Shown here piece by piece: positions 56,446 to 64,000 of a stretch of DNA of 64,000 bases. The position numbers and the translations under genes are program-made. Each line of letters starts with the position of its first letter. Position 1 is the first letter of the stretch. Source of the stretch: Desulfurococcaceae archaeon (GTDB lineage Archaea; Thermoproteota; Thermoprotei_A; Sulfolobales; Desulfurococcaceae); assembly GCA_023269825.1 (NCBI GenBank), contig JAGDWI010000002.1, positions 62,001 to 126,000 of the forward strand. Reading direction: 5' to 3'. The notes beneath the pieces were generated by a model. It did no database searches and was not told the DNA's origin. It saw only the letters and a program-made list of their open reading frames with translations.

Positions 56446-57408
56446 CTATGACACCTCTCTGAATCTCCAGCATCTTACGAGATGAGGTTCATCTTCCACA
56501 GGAATTAATGGTGGTTCTACACTGCACTGTTCGATTCTAAATGGGCATCTATCTCTGAAAGAACACCATGTAAAATCCTCTACCAGGCTTGGCGGCTCTC
56601 CAGGCAATGGGTTTAAAGATTTCTTTGAACCAAGCAACGGTACGCTGTCAAGCAGCATTCTTGTGTAAGGGTGACGGGGTTTACTAATAATAGATGATGT
56701 TAAACCGGTTTCGATCACTTTACCAGCATACATTACGGCTATTCTATCACAGATTTTGCTAGCTGAAGCTAAGTCGTGGGTGACGAGTAGCAATGTTACT
56801 TTGAATTCTTTGACTAGCTTACTTAGGAGGTTTAATATCTGGGCTCTCAGGTTAGCGTCTATCGAAGACGTGGGTTCATCCGCTACAATTATTTTAACCT
56901 CGCTGGCTAATGCTATAGCGATTAATACTCTTTGCTGCATTCCACCACTCAGTTTATGCGGATATTTTTCAAGTACATCTTTTCCTAGTCCCACTTTCGA
57001 GAGGTATTCCTGAGCGATCTTTATTGAATCGCTTTTGCTTAATCCCTTTACATCTCTTAGAATATAGTAAAAGTGATCACCTATAGTTAGAAACGGGTTT
57101 AAACTCGTGCCTGGATTTTGTGGAATCAAGCTGACTACTTTGCCTCTTATTCCGTTATAGTTTCTCTCCGACTCATTGATTACTAGCTGGTTGAATATGT
57201 ATAGTTTTCCCATGGTTAAAGCGTGAGGTGGAAGTACGCCAGCGATAGCGCTTGCTAGTGTTGATTTACCGCAACCGCTCTCTCCAACTATGCAGAATGA
57301 TTCACCTTCTTCTACGGATAGATCGACTCCTCTAGTAGCCCACGTAATTTGCTCTTCTTCATCCATGTAACCTATTTTCAAGTTCTTGGCTTGTATAGCT
57401 AAAACCAC
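56446..57408 (-). CDS. dppD: Oligopeptide ABC transporter ATPase (DppD-type)
   Basis: First ATPase of the peptide importer, about 320 residues. VGESGCGKSTLASA (Walker A), PHKLSGGMQQRVLIA (signature), VADEPTSSIDAN (Walker B) and VTHDLASASK (H-loop). The C-terminal oligopeptide-transporter extension ends with cysteines in FRDRCPFRIEQCSVEPP, which in this family bind an Fe-S cluster, though here the motif has fewer cysteines than usual (three to four with VRCWRF). GTG 57408 after GGTGG; overlaps dppC. Confidence 0.93.
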   Translation of the reverse strand: MVLAIQAKNLKIGYMDEEEQITWATRGVDLSVEEGESFCIVGESGCGKSTLASAIAGVLPPHALTMGKLYIFNQLVINESERNYNGIRGKVVSLIPQNPGTSLNPFLTIGDHFYYILRDVKGLSKSDSIKIAQEYLSKVGLGKDVLEKYPHKLSGGMQQRVLIAIALASEVKIIVADEPTSSIDANLRAQILNLLSKLVKEFKVTLLLVTHDLASASKICDRIAVMYAGKVIETGLTSSIISKPRHPYTRMLLDSVPLLGSKKSLNPLPGEPPSLVEDFTWCSFRDRCPFRIEQCSVEPPLIPVEDEPHLVRCWRFREVS

Positions 57409-58298
57409 AGTTTCCACCTTCTACGTAACCTTGGATCAAGATCTTCTCTCAGCGGATCAGCAATCAAGCTAAAGCCAAGCGTAGTCATGAATATGAATAA
57501 ACCAGGGAAAACAACGAGCCATGGAGAAAATAAGAAGGCTTCTATGCCCCGCTCCGTTATTGCTTCATATAAGATTACACCCCACTCTGGGGATCCTGGT
57601 GGAAGCCCTAACCCCATGAAATTTATTGCAGATGCTTCAAGTAAAGCGCTCCCTAGGTCTGATATAGCTTGTACTGTTAATGCTTGGAAAATGTTTCTAA
57701 TTACGTGGCGCGGAATAATCTTGAGTGCACTTAGCCCAGATAATTTCGCTAGAGTAACGTATTCTAGTTCAACAATGCTTTTAGCGTACACGTATGCTAT
57801 TCTAGAGTACCAAGCCCACCAAGCAATTACAAGCGATATGATAACGACGTGCAAGCCTTGACCTATTGTGAGCCTGAGAAATAATGCGATAACTATTGAG
57901 GGAACAGCCATAAATAGTTCCGTGAAATAGTTTAAGGTTACCTCAATTAATCCCTTGAAGTAAGCTGCGCAAACACCTATGATCATACCGACGAGGAGAC
58001 TTATGAGAATAACGCTTACAGCTTGAATAACAGCTGTTCTCGTCCCAGTTAATACTCTTGAGAATAAATCTCTACCTAATGCATCTGTACCGAAGGGGAA
58101 CTGAGTGGATGGAGGCAAGAGCTTTCTCTCGCTTGCATTAGCTGGAACGTATCCATAACCTTCGCTTGGATACGGGGCTATGAGGGGAGCTATTATAGAG
58201 AGAATTACTATAATTGTGGTTAACGCGACGCCTATCTTAAACCTTGTTCTCCTAAGGTTTCTACGCATTATTCTTGAATAGAGTGAGGGCAGAGTCAT
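57399..58298 (-). CDS. dppC: Oligopeptide ABC transporter permease (DppC-type)
   Basis: Second membrane permease, 299 residues, with an N-terminal span and the BPD_transp_1 domain. FPFGTDALGRDLFSRVLTG is the DppC/OppC signature, and VTLAKLSGLSALKIIPRHVI the EAA loop contacting the ATPase; GLGLPPGSPEWG follows. ATG start. It follows dppB at 2 nt. Confidence 0.95.
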   Translation of the reverse strand: MTLPSLYSRIMRRNLRRTRFKIGVALTTIIVILSIIAPLIAPYPSEGYGYVPANASERKLLPPSTQFPFGTDALGRDLFSRVLTGTRTAVIQAVSVILISLLVGMIIGVCAAYFKGLIEVTLNYFTELFMAVPSIVIALFLRLTIGQGLHVVIISLVIAWWAWYSRIAYVYAKSIVELEYVTLAKLSGLSALKIIPRHVIRNIFQALTVQAISDLGSALLEASAINFMGLGLPPGSPEWGVILYEAITERGIEAFLFSPWLVVFPGLFIFMTTLGFSLIADPLREDLDPRLRRRWKLWF

Positions 58299-58300
58299 AG

Positions 58301-59332
58301 CTATAACCTAATTCTTGGATCTATAGTTGCTTGAACAATGTCGACTAATGTGTTCACAATAATGTAGAATGCTGTGAGGTAAACCGCGAGTGCTAGTGTG
58401 ACGCGGAAATCAGCTTTATGAAGAGAATCCAGCAGAATACTCCCTAACCCTTCTCTACCGAAAACAACTGTTTCCACAACCATTGCGTCTACGAGACTAT
58501 AAACAAACGATAACCCGGATATTTGAATTACCGGTGGAATTATTGATCTCAACACGAATTGCCTAATAATTGTTTCTCTCTTGATACCCCACGCAACAGC
58601 TGCACGTACATAGTCTTCCAGTAATGCTTCCGCGATGAGTGTACGAGTTACTCTCGCTAAGACTCCGATAGGATACACGGATATAGCTAGAGCAGGAGGT
58701 ATTATCCTTACTAGTGCATCTATGAACACAGGTATGTTACCCTGTATCAGCGAGTCCAGTAGGTAGAAACCAGTAATCGGGGTAAACCCGGTGCTTAACA
58801 CTAGTTTACTTGAAACTCTTCCATAGGGAAGAAACCCGGTAAAAGTGTTCGAAGCAAGGAGTATAAGGGATCCCAGCCAAAAAGTAGGAGTACTCGCGAG
58901 AACTATGCTCAGTGATTGAATAAAACTATCTATTCTACTGCCGCGTTTAATTGCTGAGTACAATCCAAGCCAGACACCTAGAGGAATCGAGAAGAGATAA
59001 GTAAATAGTATTAATTCAAGTGTTGCAGTGAAACCCGAAATAACCACCTGTGATACTGGGATTTTATACGCTATACTTAACCCGAGGTTACCGGTTAGAA
59101 AGTTGTAAATGAAATTAGCTATTTGCACATATAATGGTTTATCTAGGCCTAGCTCTACTCGAGCTAATTCTATGGCTTTAACTGCTCCGGGACCACGAGG
59201 GTTACCCGCCCACTTAACAGCTGGATCACCTGGGGTAAGCATTAACAGTAAGTAGGAGAAAACAATGACTCCAAGAATTACAAGTATGGAAAGCATTGTT
59301 CTTTTAAAAATATAATTTAAACTTACAGGCAA
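58301..59332 (-). CDS. dppB: Oligopeptide ABC transporter permease (DppB-type)
   Basis: First membrane permease, 343 residues and about six spans. LLMLTPGDPAVKWAGNPRGPG and LGLDKPLYVQ are typical of DppB/OppB; YVRAAVAWGIKRETIIRQFV is the EAA loop. TTG start 2 nt after the dppA stop. Confidence 0.95.
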   Translation of the reverse strand: MPVSLNYIFKRTMLSILVILGVIVFSYLLLMLTPGDPAVKWAGNPRGPGAVKAIELARVELGLDKPLYVQIANFIYNFLTGNLGLSIAYKIPVSQVVISGFTATLELILFTYLFSIPLGVWLGLYSAIKRGSRIDSFIQSLSIVLASTPTFWLGSLILLASNTFTGFLPYGRVSSKLVLSTGFTPITGFYLLDSLIQGNIPVFIDALVRIIPPALAISVYPIGVLARVTRTLIAEALLEDYVRAAVAWGIKRETIIRQFVLRSIIPPVIQISGLSFVYSLVDAMVVETVVFGREGLGSILLDSLHKADFRVTLALAVYLTAFYIIVNTLVDIVQATIDPRIRL

Positions 59333-59334
59333 TT

Positions 59335-60975
59335 CTATGACCTTACCTCAACTAGCTCAAATCTTATTACAAACATGTATAACGGGTTGAGTGCTTCCTC
59401 AGGTAAATTGATCCTACCAGAGTATATGAACGGTCTAATTTCATCCCATAATCCCACTGCTGGAACATCCTCATATACTAGTTGCTGAGCTTGCACGTAG
59501 AGTTCAATTGCTTTGGTGTAGTTTTCTCCTTCGAGGATCCACGCTGAATCTATTAAATCATCAAATAAATTGTTTTCGTACCCGGCGAAATTCCATTCCT
59601 TTGATTCACTGTGTAACATTGTATATAGGTAGTCGTACGGTGAAGGAATAGTGGGCCACCAGTCGGCTATCACTAAGTGCGGTGTTTCATCAGGGTTCCT
59701 CCAGATCTCTTTGGCGATATCTTTAAGTCTCGCCCAGTCCTGGGGGTCTAGTTCAACGTTTACTCCAAGTTCCATCATCATGGATTTAAAGATCTCAGCG
59801 AATTTCCTTGTTTCCTCGTAATCTACTTGGTATAGTAGTGTAATAGTGACAGGCGATTTTACTCCTGCAATACTCAAGTACTCTCTTGCTTTCGCTAAGT
59901 TATATTGATAAACTAAGTTATCCACGTGGCCTGGGAAACCATGCGGTAGAACGCCGCTAGCTACTTTACCGTATCCTAATAAAGCGTCGCGAATAATTCT
60001 CGACATATCTAATGCATGCACTATGGCTAATCTAAACTCTCTTATGTTTGTCGGGTATCTCTTAGTATTGAAGAATAACACGAAATTATGGTACGTCGAC
60101 AAGTTAATTGATTTAAATCCTTTCTCAAGCAGTGTTTTAATGTTCTCGCGGGGAACACTGGAAGCTATGTCTATTTCACCGGATAATAATCCATTGTACT
60201 GAGCAATAGGCTCAGTTACTATCTTAATAATAACCACGTCGGGGGCATTAGGGTTGCTTACTTCTCTCCAACCCCACCAATCACTATTTTTCTCTAATTT
60301 AACTTCTCTCACTGGATCATAGTAGACTAGTTTATAGGGGCCGGTACCTACAGCGTTACCGTTGTTAAACCAGTCTTCTAATTCTCTATCCATGTAGCTT
60401 GATACACCAGCTTTTTCAAGCACGCTTGGTGAGAAAATGTAGGCAGCGTATGAACCAGAAGCCAATAGATCTAGTCTCTGCGGGTAACTCAGCTTGAATT
60501 TAACAGTGTACTCGTCAACTATTTCTATTTCCTCAACAGCGTCCCAAATATAACCCATTCCTCTACCTGTTTCCCTATATATGTCTCGTGCTCTTTCAAC
60601 GCTTACTTTGACGGCCGTGGAGTTAAATGGAGTGCCATCATGGAACTTAACTCCTTTCCGTAAGTAGAATACCCACTCTTTTCCATCACTGCTACTAGTC
60701 CAGTTAACTGCTAAACGAGGTTTCACTTCACTTGTTTTATAATCGTAGTATGTTAGTGTCTCGTAAATTGAACCCAATACCACTAAACCTGTGTCGTCTT
60801 CAACGCTGGGGTCTATTCCAGTTATCTTGTCATTATATGCGTATACTACTACTTTCTGTTCAATGCTAGGAGCTTGAGGTTTAGTGTAAACATATAAGAA
60901 TACTATGGATACCACTAAAGCAGCAATCAAGACTACTCCTATGTAATATGTTTTCTTACTCACTTCTTCTCCCAT
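59335..60975 (-). CDS. dppA: Peptide/sugar-oligomer ABC transporter substrate-binding protein (DppA-type)
   Basis: Family 5 solute-binding protein, about 546 residues. An N-terminal membrane anchor (YYIGVVLIAALVVSIVFLYV) is followed by the SBP_bac_5 domain, with WVFYLRKGVKFHDGTPFNS as the signature and ADWWPTIPSPYDYLY near the C-terminus. In archaea such Dpp-like receptors may bind oligosaccharides as well as peptides. ATG 60975 lies about 30 nt from a TATA element (GGTTTAAAAATCC, near 61003-61014), consistent with a short leader. First gene of dppABCDF. Confidence 0.92.
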   Translation of the reverse strand: MGEEVSKKTYYIGVVLIAALVVSIVFLYVYTKPQAPSIEQKVVVYAYNDKITGIDPSVEDDTGLVVLGSIYETLTYYDYKTSEVKPRLAVNWTSSSDGKEWVFYLRKGVKFHDGTPFNSTAVKVSVERARDIYRETGRGMGYIWDAVEEIEIVDEYTVKFKLSYPQRLDLLASGSYAAYIFSPSVLEKAGVSSYMDRELEDWFNNGNAVGTGPYKLVYYDPVREVKLEKNSDWWGWREVSNPNAPDVVIIKIVTEPIAQYNGLLSGEIDIASSVPRENIKTLLEKGFKSINLSTYHNFVLFFNTKRYPTNIREFRLAIVHALDMSRIIRDALLGYGKVASGVLPHGFPGHVDNLVYQYNLAKAREYLSIAGVKSPVTITLLYQVDYEETRKFAEIFKSMMMELGVNVELDPQDWARLKDIAKEIWRNPDETPHLVIADWWPTIPSPYDYLYTMLHSESKEWNFAGYENNLFDDLIDSAWILEGENYTKAIELYVQAQQLVYEDVPAVGLWDEIRPFIYSGRINLPEEALNPLYMFVIRFELVEVRS

Positions 60976-61002
60976 CTTTTTCAATGTGCTTTATATTAGT
61001 AG

Positions 61003-61030
61003 GATTTTTAAACCTTATAACACGGTGTTA
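61003..61030 (-). promoter_or_regulatory. dppA promoter with flanking palindrome
   Basis: TTTAAAAAT (minus strand, ~61003-61012) is a likely TATA box. Immediately upstream is TAACAC-G-GTGTTA (61018-61030), a perfect inverted repeat with a 1-nt centre, abutting the BRE position. A regulator bound there would affect dppA initiation. Confidence 0.5.
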
Positions 61031-61109
61031 GCCCCTTTTTCTCTCGTGAAAATTATTTAAATAGCTAAATTAATTTTGACTAGATCAAATGATAAGTATC
61101 TATCACACA

Positions 61110-61117
61110 TTTAAAAA
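61110..61117 (+). promoter_or_regulatory. TATA box of the aldehyde oxidoreductase gene
   Basis: TTTAAAAA, 37-44 nt upstream of the TTG start. Transcription would begin near 61135-61140, leaving room for the GGGGGGT SD at ~61142-61148. Confidence 0.5.
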
Positions 61118-61153
61118 CTTAGCTCAATATACTATAAACATGGGGGGTTCTGT

Positions 61154-63115
61154 TTGCAACGTTCAAAGAATACCTATAGAGTAATATTCATTGATGCAAC
61201 TAAAAGAACATATTGGATTGAGGAATTCCCAATCAGTGAGATAACTGGACCAATAGACCTAGGAGTAAAACTACACTTAGAACGCTATGAATCGTGGAGG
61301 AAACCTGCTTATCACCCTGATAATGCGTTAATCATTGGTGCAGGAGTATTTGCAGGCACAAAGCTATATGGTTCTCACAGGTTTATCGCGGTTTTCAAGA
61401 GCCCTATGACTAACGGATTACATGCAGCAGCAATGGGTGGTGCAGCCTACCAGTTTAACGTAAACGCTGATGCAATAGTATTAGTAGGAAAGAGCAGTAA
61501 ACCCTTAATTGTTAAAATATTCGACAACGGTGACGGGAAACCCGTTGTAGAGTTCTATGAGTTGGAGTTAGATAAATTGCTAAGTATATGGAGAGATTAT
61601 AAGGGTCTAAAAGGAGTTTACGCTCTCCAAGAGTACTTAACGGATACATTCAGAGACTTCTACGAGAAGTATCCGAGTCGCAGCATATTAGTAGGGCCCG
61701 GCTCACTGTACACTAATACTGGTGCACTCGCATCTCTAACATTGATTAAAGGCAAGATAGACTATGGTAGTGAGGACTTCGCAGCTAGAGCAGGCGGCGG
61801 TAGTGTATTATTGAAAGCACATGGAGTAGTCGCAGTAATTTACGGAGGTCTATATGATCGATCCAAAGATCAACCAGCGGATCTCACGGATATCACAGCG
61901 TTGAACAAACTGTACACTGAGTTGATGGGTAAACCTTACACACAGGTTGTTATTGAAGCAGGTGTAAAGTACAGGTACGATCCCAAGGTGAAAAGCGGTG
62001 GAACATTCGGTGGAAACTACCCGCATCTCGGTGTTACAACTCCAATGTTGCATTGGAACATGATATACTACAGCAAAGACGTAAGGCAAAAATTACACGA
62101 GTTAATAATGAAGTACATGTGGGAACCATTCAATAAAGAAACCATTGAAACAAAGAGCTGGAAGACTTGTGGTGAACCATGTCCACTAGTCTGTAAGAAA
62201 GTGAGGAAAAGTAGGTACAAGAGCGACTACGAACCATACAATGGCTTAGGGCCATTTATTGGAATATTTGATGTACATGAAATCGAGAAAGTTGTTGAAC
62301 TAGCGGACGCGTATGGAATAGATGCAATTGAGCTAGGATACATTATAGGACTAGTATTCGAGGCAGTGTACCGGGGATTATTGAAACCAGAAGAAGTAGG
62401 TTTACTCGGTAAACCAGAGTTAGACCCCGGTAAAGCAAGCCCCGAGACATCTGCGTGGAATGCTAAACTAGCTGTTGAATTAGTTGAGAAATTAGCCTTT
62501 GGTTTAAACCCTGTTCTAAGAATAATAGGTGAGCGCGGAGTACGCGATGGTGCGAAAATACTTGACTTACTCTACGCTGATAGGTTAGCTAGTGTAGGCA
62601 TAAAATTCAGTGATTTACCTGTCTACGCAGTGTTTGGCGAAAAAGGACACATATCTCCAAACTATTATTGGACACCTGGTTTAGTAGCTCCATTATATGT
62701 ACTGGGTAAGTATTGGACAGTTTATACTGGCGTCTTCATGGAACCAGAGGAGTTCGCTGCGAAGTCGCTTGAGAGAGCAGTCTACGAGTTGCTAGTTGAG
62801 AACGCGGGATACTGTAGATTCCATAGAGGGTGGGCGGAGAAAACGCTACCAATACTACTCGAAAAATATTATGGAGTTAAAGAACCACTTAAGAAAGCGC
62901 GAGAAACATATAAACAGGTAGCGAAATACCAGAAACTCGCTGGTTCTCAACCGCAACCATGGGATTCCAAGAGAATCATAGAATTTATGGCTAAAGCAGC
63001 TGAGGAGTATGGAAACACCAAGTGGGCTGAGTTATTTAAGAAAGACATGTATAGTGCAGCTGAAGAGTGGTGGAGTAGATTCTATAGGAAAGTAGAAGAA
63101 TTATTAGCACAGTAA
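61154..63115 (+). CDS. Tungsten aldehyde:ferredoxin oxidoreductase family enzyme
   Basis: Oxidises aldehydes to acids with ferredoxin as acceptor; contains tungsten bis-pterin and one [4Fe-4S]. 653 residues, typical of the AOR/WOR family. Cluster ligands: Cys339, Cys343, Cys347 in CGEPCPLVCKK, and Cys554 in NAGYCRFHRGW. The N-terminal pterin-binding fold shows IGAGVFAGTKLYGSHR and AAAMGGAAYQFN. TTG at 61154 after GGGGGGT. Divergent from a peptide importer, pointing to oxidation of aldehydes from amino acid breakdown; its exact subclass (AOR, FOR, GOR, WOR4/5) cannot be settled by eye. The cofactor genes moaA, moaC, moaDE and moaB are in this window. Confidence 0.92.
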   Translation: MQRSKNTYRVIFIDATKRTYWIEEFPISEITGPIDLGVKLHLERYESWRKPAYHPDNALIIGAGVFAGTKLYGSHRFIAVFKSPMTNGLHAAAMGGAAYQFNVNADAIVLVGKSSKPLIVKIFDNGDGKPVVEFYELELDKLLSIWRDYKGLKGVYALQEYLTDTFRDFYEKYPSRSILVGPGSLYTNTGALASLTLIKGKIDYGSEDFAARAGGGSVLLKAHGVVAVIYGGLYDRSKDQPADLTDITALNKLYTELMGKPYTQVVIEAGVKYRYDPKVKSGGTFGGNYPHLGVTTPMLHWNMIYYSKDVRQKLHELIMKYMWEPFNKETIETKSWKTCGEPCPLVCKKVRKSRYKSDYEPYNGLGPFIGIFDVHEIEKVVELADAYGIDAIELGYIIGLVFEAVYRGLLKPEEVGLLGKPELDPGKASPETSAWNAKLAVELVEKLAFGLNPVLRIIGERGVRDGAKILDLLYADRLASVGIKFSDLPVYAVFGEKGHISPNYYWTPGLVAPLYVLGKYWTVYTGVFMEPEEFAAKSLERAVYELLVENAGYCRFHRGWAEKTLPILLEKYYGVKEPLKKARETYKQVAKYQKLAGSQPQPWDSKRIIEFMAKAAEEYGNTKWAELFKKDMYSAAEEWWSRFYRKVEELLAQ

Positions 63116-63126
63116 ATCCGTAATTC

Positions 63127-63133
63127 TTTTTTT
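63127..63133 (+). terminator. Oligo-T terminator after the oxidoreductase gene
   Basis: A run of seven T residues 12 nt after the stop codon, the usual archaeal intrinsic termination signal. Confidence 0.5.
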
Positions 63134-63207
63134 AACACTCATTACTATTTTTATAAAATACTTCACCATATATCTCTCCTAGCAGTATTCCGGGTTGAAG
63201 TGTAAAA

Positions 63208-64000
63208 ATGAGTGAATTAGTTAACTGCATACTAGATGCTTTACCGGAGATACTCGTTAAAATCATGAAGATAGATAAGGAGTTAGTTAAGTCGCTTATT
63301 GAATCCGGTAAACTAAGAGTTGCTCCCACACCAGATCCAAGGCTCGGTGATTACGGAGTTTCATTACACTTTTTACTGAAAGGCATTGAGCGGGATAAAT
63401 GGGTGGAATTAGGTAACGAGTTATCGAGAGAACTGTATGCTGCTACTAGAGATAAATGCTGGGTTGAAAGAGTAGATTTCGTTAATGGTTACTTGAACTT
63501 TACATTAAACTACTTCAACATGCTTGGCAAACTCGTCGATCTACTCGTAAAAGGCGAAGTAAGCAAGGAGTTGATGAACGTGGGTAGAGGAATTAAAGTC
63601 ATAGTTGAACACACGAGCGCTAACCCTGTTCATCCATTGCATATTGGCAGTGGGAGAAACAGCGTGATCGGTGATACTTATGCTAGATTACTGAGGAAAC
63701 TGGGATTTAGCGTTGAAACCAGATTCTATGTAAATGATCTTGGCAGGCAAGTAGCAATACTTGCATATGGCGTTAAAATAGTTGAGTCAAAGAGTATATC
63801 GCGACCCGAGGGAATAAAACCTGATCACTGGTACGGTGTTATATATGCTTTAACCAATATTCTCATTGAATTAAGTAGGTTAAGGGAGGAAATTAAAGGG
63901 AAACTAAGTGAACTAGTTGATCTATGTGAAAAAACATGTAACAATATTCTATCAGAGGAAGCAACTGGAAATATTCCAAGAGATATTGCTTTCACAATAT
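63208..64000 (+). CDS. argS: Arginyl-tRNA synthetase, partial (3' end outside window)
   Basis: Forward frame open to the window edge, 264 codons. The N-terminal Add-1-like domain is followed by IVEHTSANPVHPLHIGSGRN, the class I signature of ArgS (HIGH present as HIGS), and TRFYVNDLGRQV, typical of the family. ATG at 63208; the upstream SD is weak. The C-terminal KMSK loop and anticodon-binding domain are beyond the window. Confidence 0.94.
   Translation, partial: MSELVNCILDALPEILVKIMKIDKELVKSLIESGKLRVAPTPDPRLGDYGVSLHFLLKGIERDKWVELGNELSRELYAATRDKCWVERVDFVNGYLNFTLNYFNMLGKLVDLLVKGEVSKELMNVGRGIKVIVEHTSANPVHPLHIGSGRNSVIGDTYARLLRKLGFSVETRFYVNDLGRQVAILAYGVKIVESKSISRPEGIKPDHWYGVIYALTNILIELSRLREEIKGKLSELVDLCEKTCNNILSEEATGNIPRDIAFTI

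Noticed and set aside
1-64000. CRISPR arrays, rRNA genes or replication origin
   Set aside because: I found no regularly spaced identical repeats, no rRNA sequence and no ORB-like clusters next to a cdc6 gene.

Overview
The window looks like a chromosomal segment of an AT-rich, anaerobic, heterotrophic hyperthermophilic crenarchaeon of the Desulfurococcales, probably Staphylothermus or a close relative. This rests on a Cren7 chromatin protein, CdvB/CdvC (ESCRT-III) division proteins, topoisomerase VI, archaeal aRF1, a class III signal pilin, SD sequences of the GGTGAT type, and a cation/proton-antiporter-linked hydrogenase beside a tungsten aldehyde oxidoreductase. The species call is inference; there is no rRNA operon to check it.

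Layout. 1-6538: an uptake and catabolism locus for an organic acid or sugar acid. It has a DapA-like aldolase, a TRAP transporter (dctPQM), a HTH_10-type regulator and two divergent NAD(P) dehydrogenase/epimerase genes; one 14-bp palindrome lies at matching distances upstream of both transcription units. 6554-12829: topoisomerase VI (top6BA), then a type IV pilus/archaellum-like module (pilin, ATPase, membrane platform). 12830-21086: an accessory stretch with decayed mobile DNA, ribosomal protein L40e, endonuclease V, a tRNA-Arg whose 3' end is duplicated around a small GC-rich cassette carrying a secreted BP74-like protein, a DUF89 protein, an MFS permease, and a broken IS605-type tnpB. 21205-23696: aRF1 and a pilin-like secreted protein. 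23690-31754: a 13-gene Mbh-type energy-converting hydrogenase operon, with hypF and the pterin cofactor genes moaA, moaC and moaDE upstream of it. 36451-42786: DUF89 paralogue, ogt, a regulator, moaB, a HAD hydrolase, pheT and a DUF4910 peptidase. 42986-48802: glucan phosphorylase, pgk, cren7, a probable C/D-box sRNA inside an inverted repeat, cdvC and cdvB. 48963-55566: a CoA-transferase/gamma-glutamyltransferase pair, a radical SAM protein, an m5C methyltransferase and pheS. 55625-64000: a Dpp/Opp peptide ABC transporter, divergent aldehyde:ferredoxin oxidoreductase, and the start of argS.

How it fits together (inference). Peptides (Dpp) and glucans (phosphorylase, Pgk) are fermented. Aldehydes are oxidised by the tungsten enzyme, whose cofactor needs the Moa proteins. 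Reduced ferredoxin is reoxidised by the Mbh complex, whose NiFe site needs HypF, and an ion gradient is stored through the Mrp-like arm. The most notable items are the tRNA-bounded BP74 cassette, orphan IS605 right ends (one supplies the hypF stop codon), the sRNA within a perfect inverted repeat, the shared operator, a pheT gene with no ATG/GTG/TTG at its expected start, and a MoaD-MoaE fusion.
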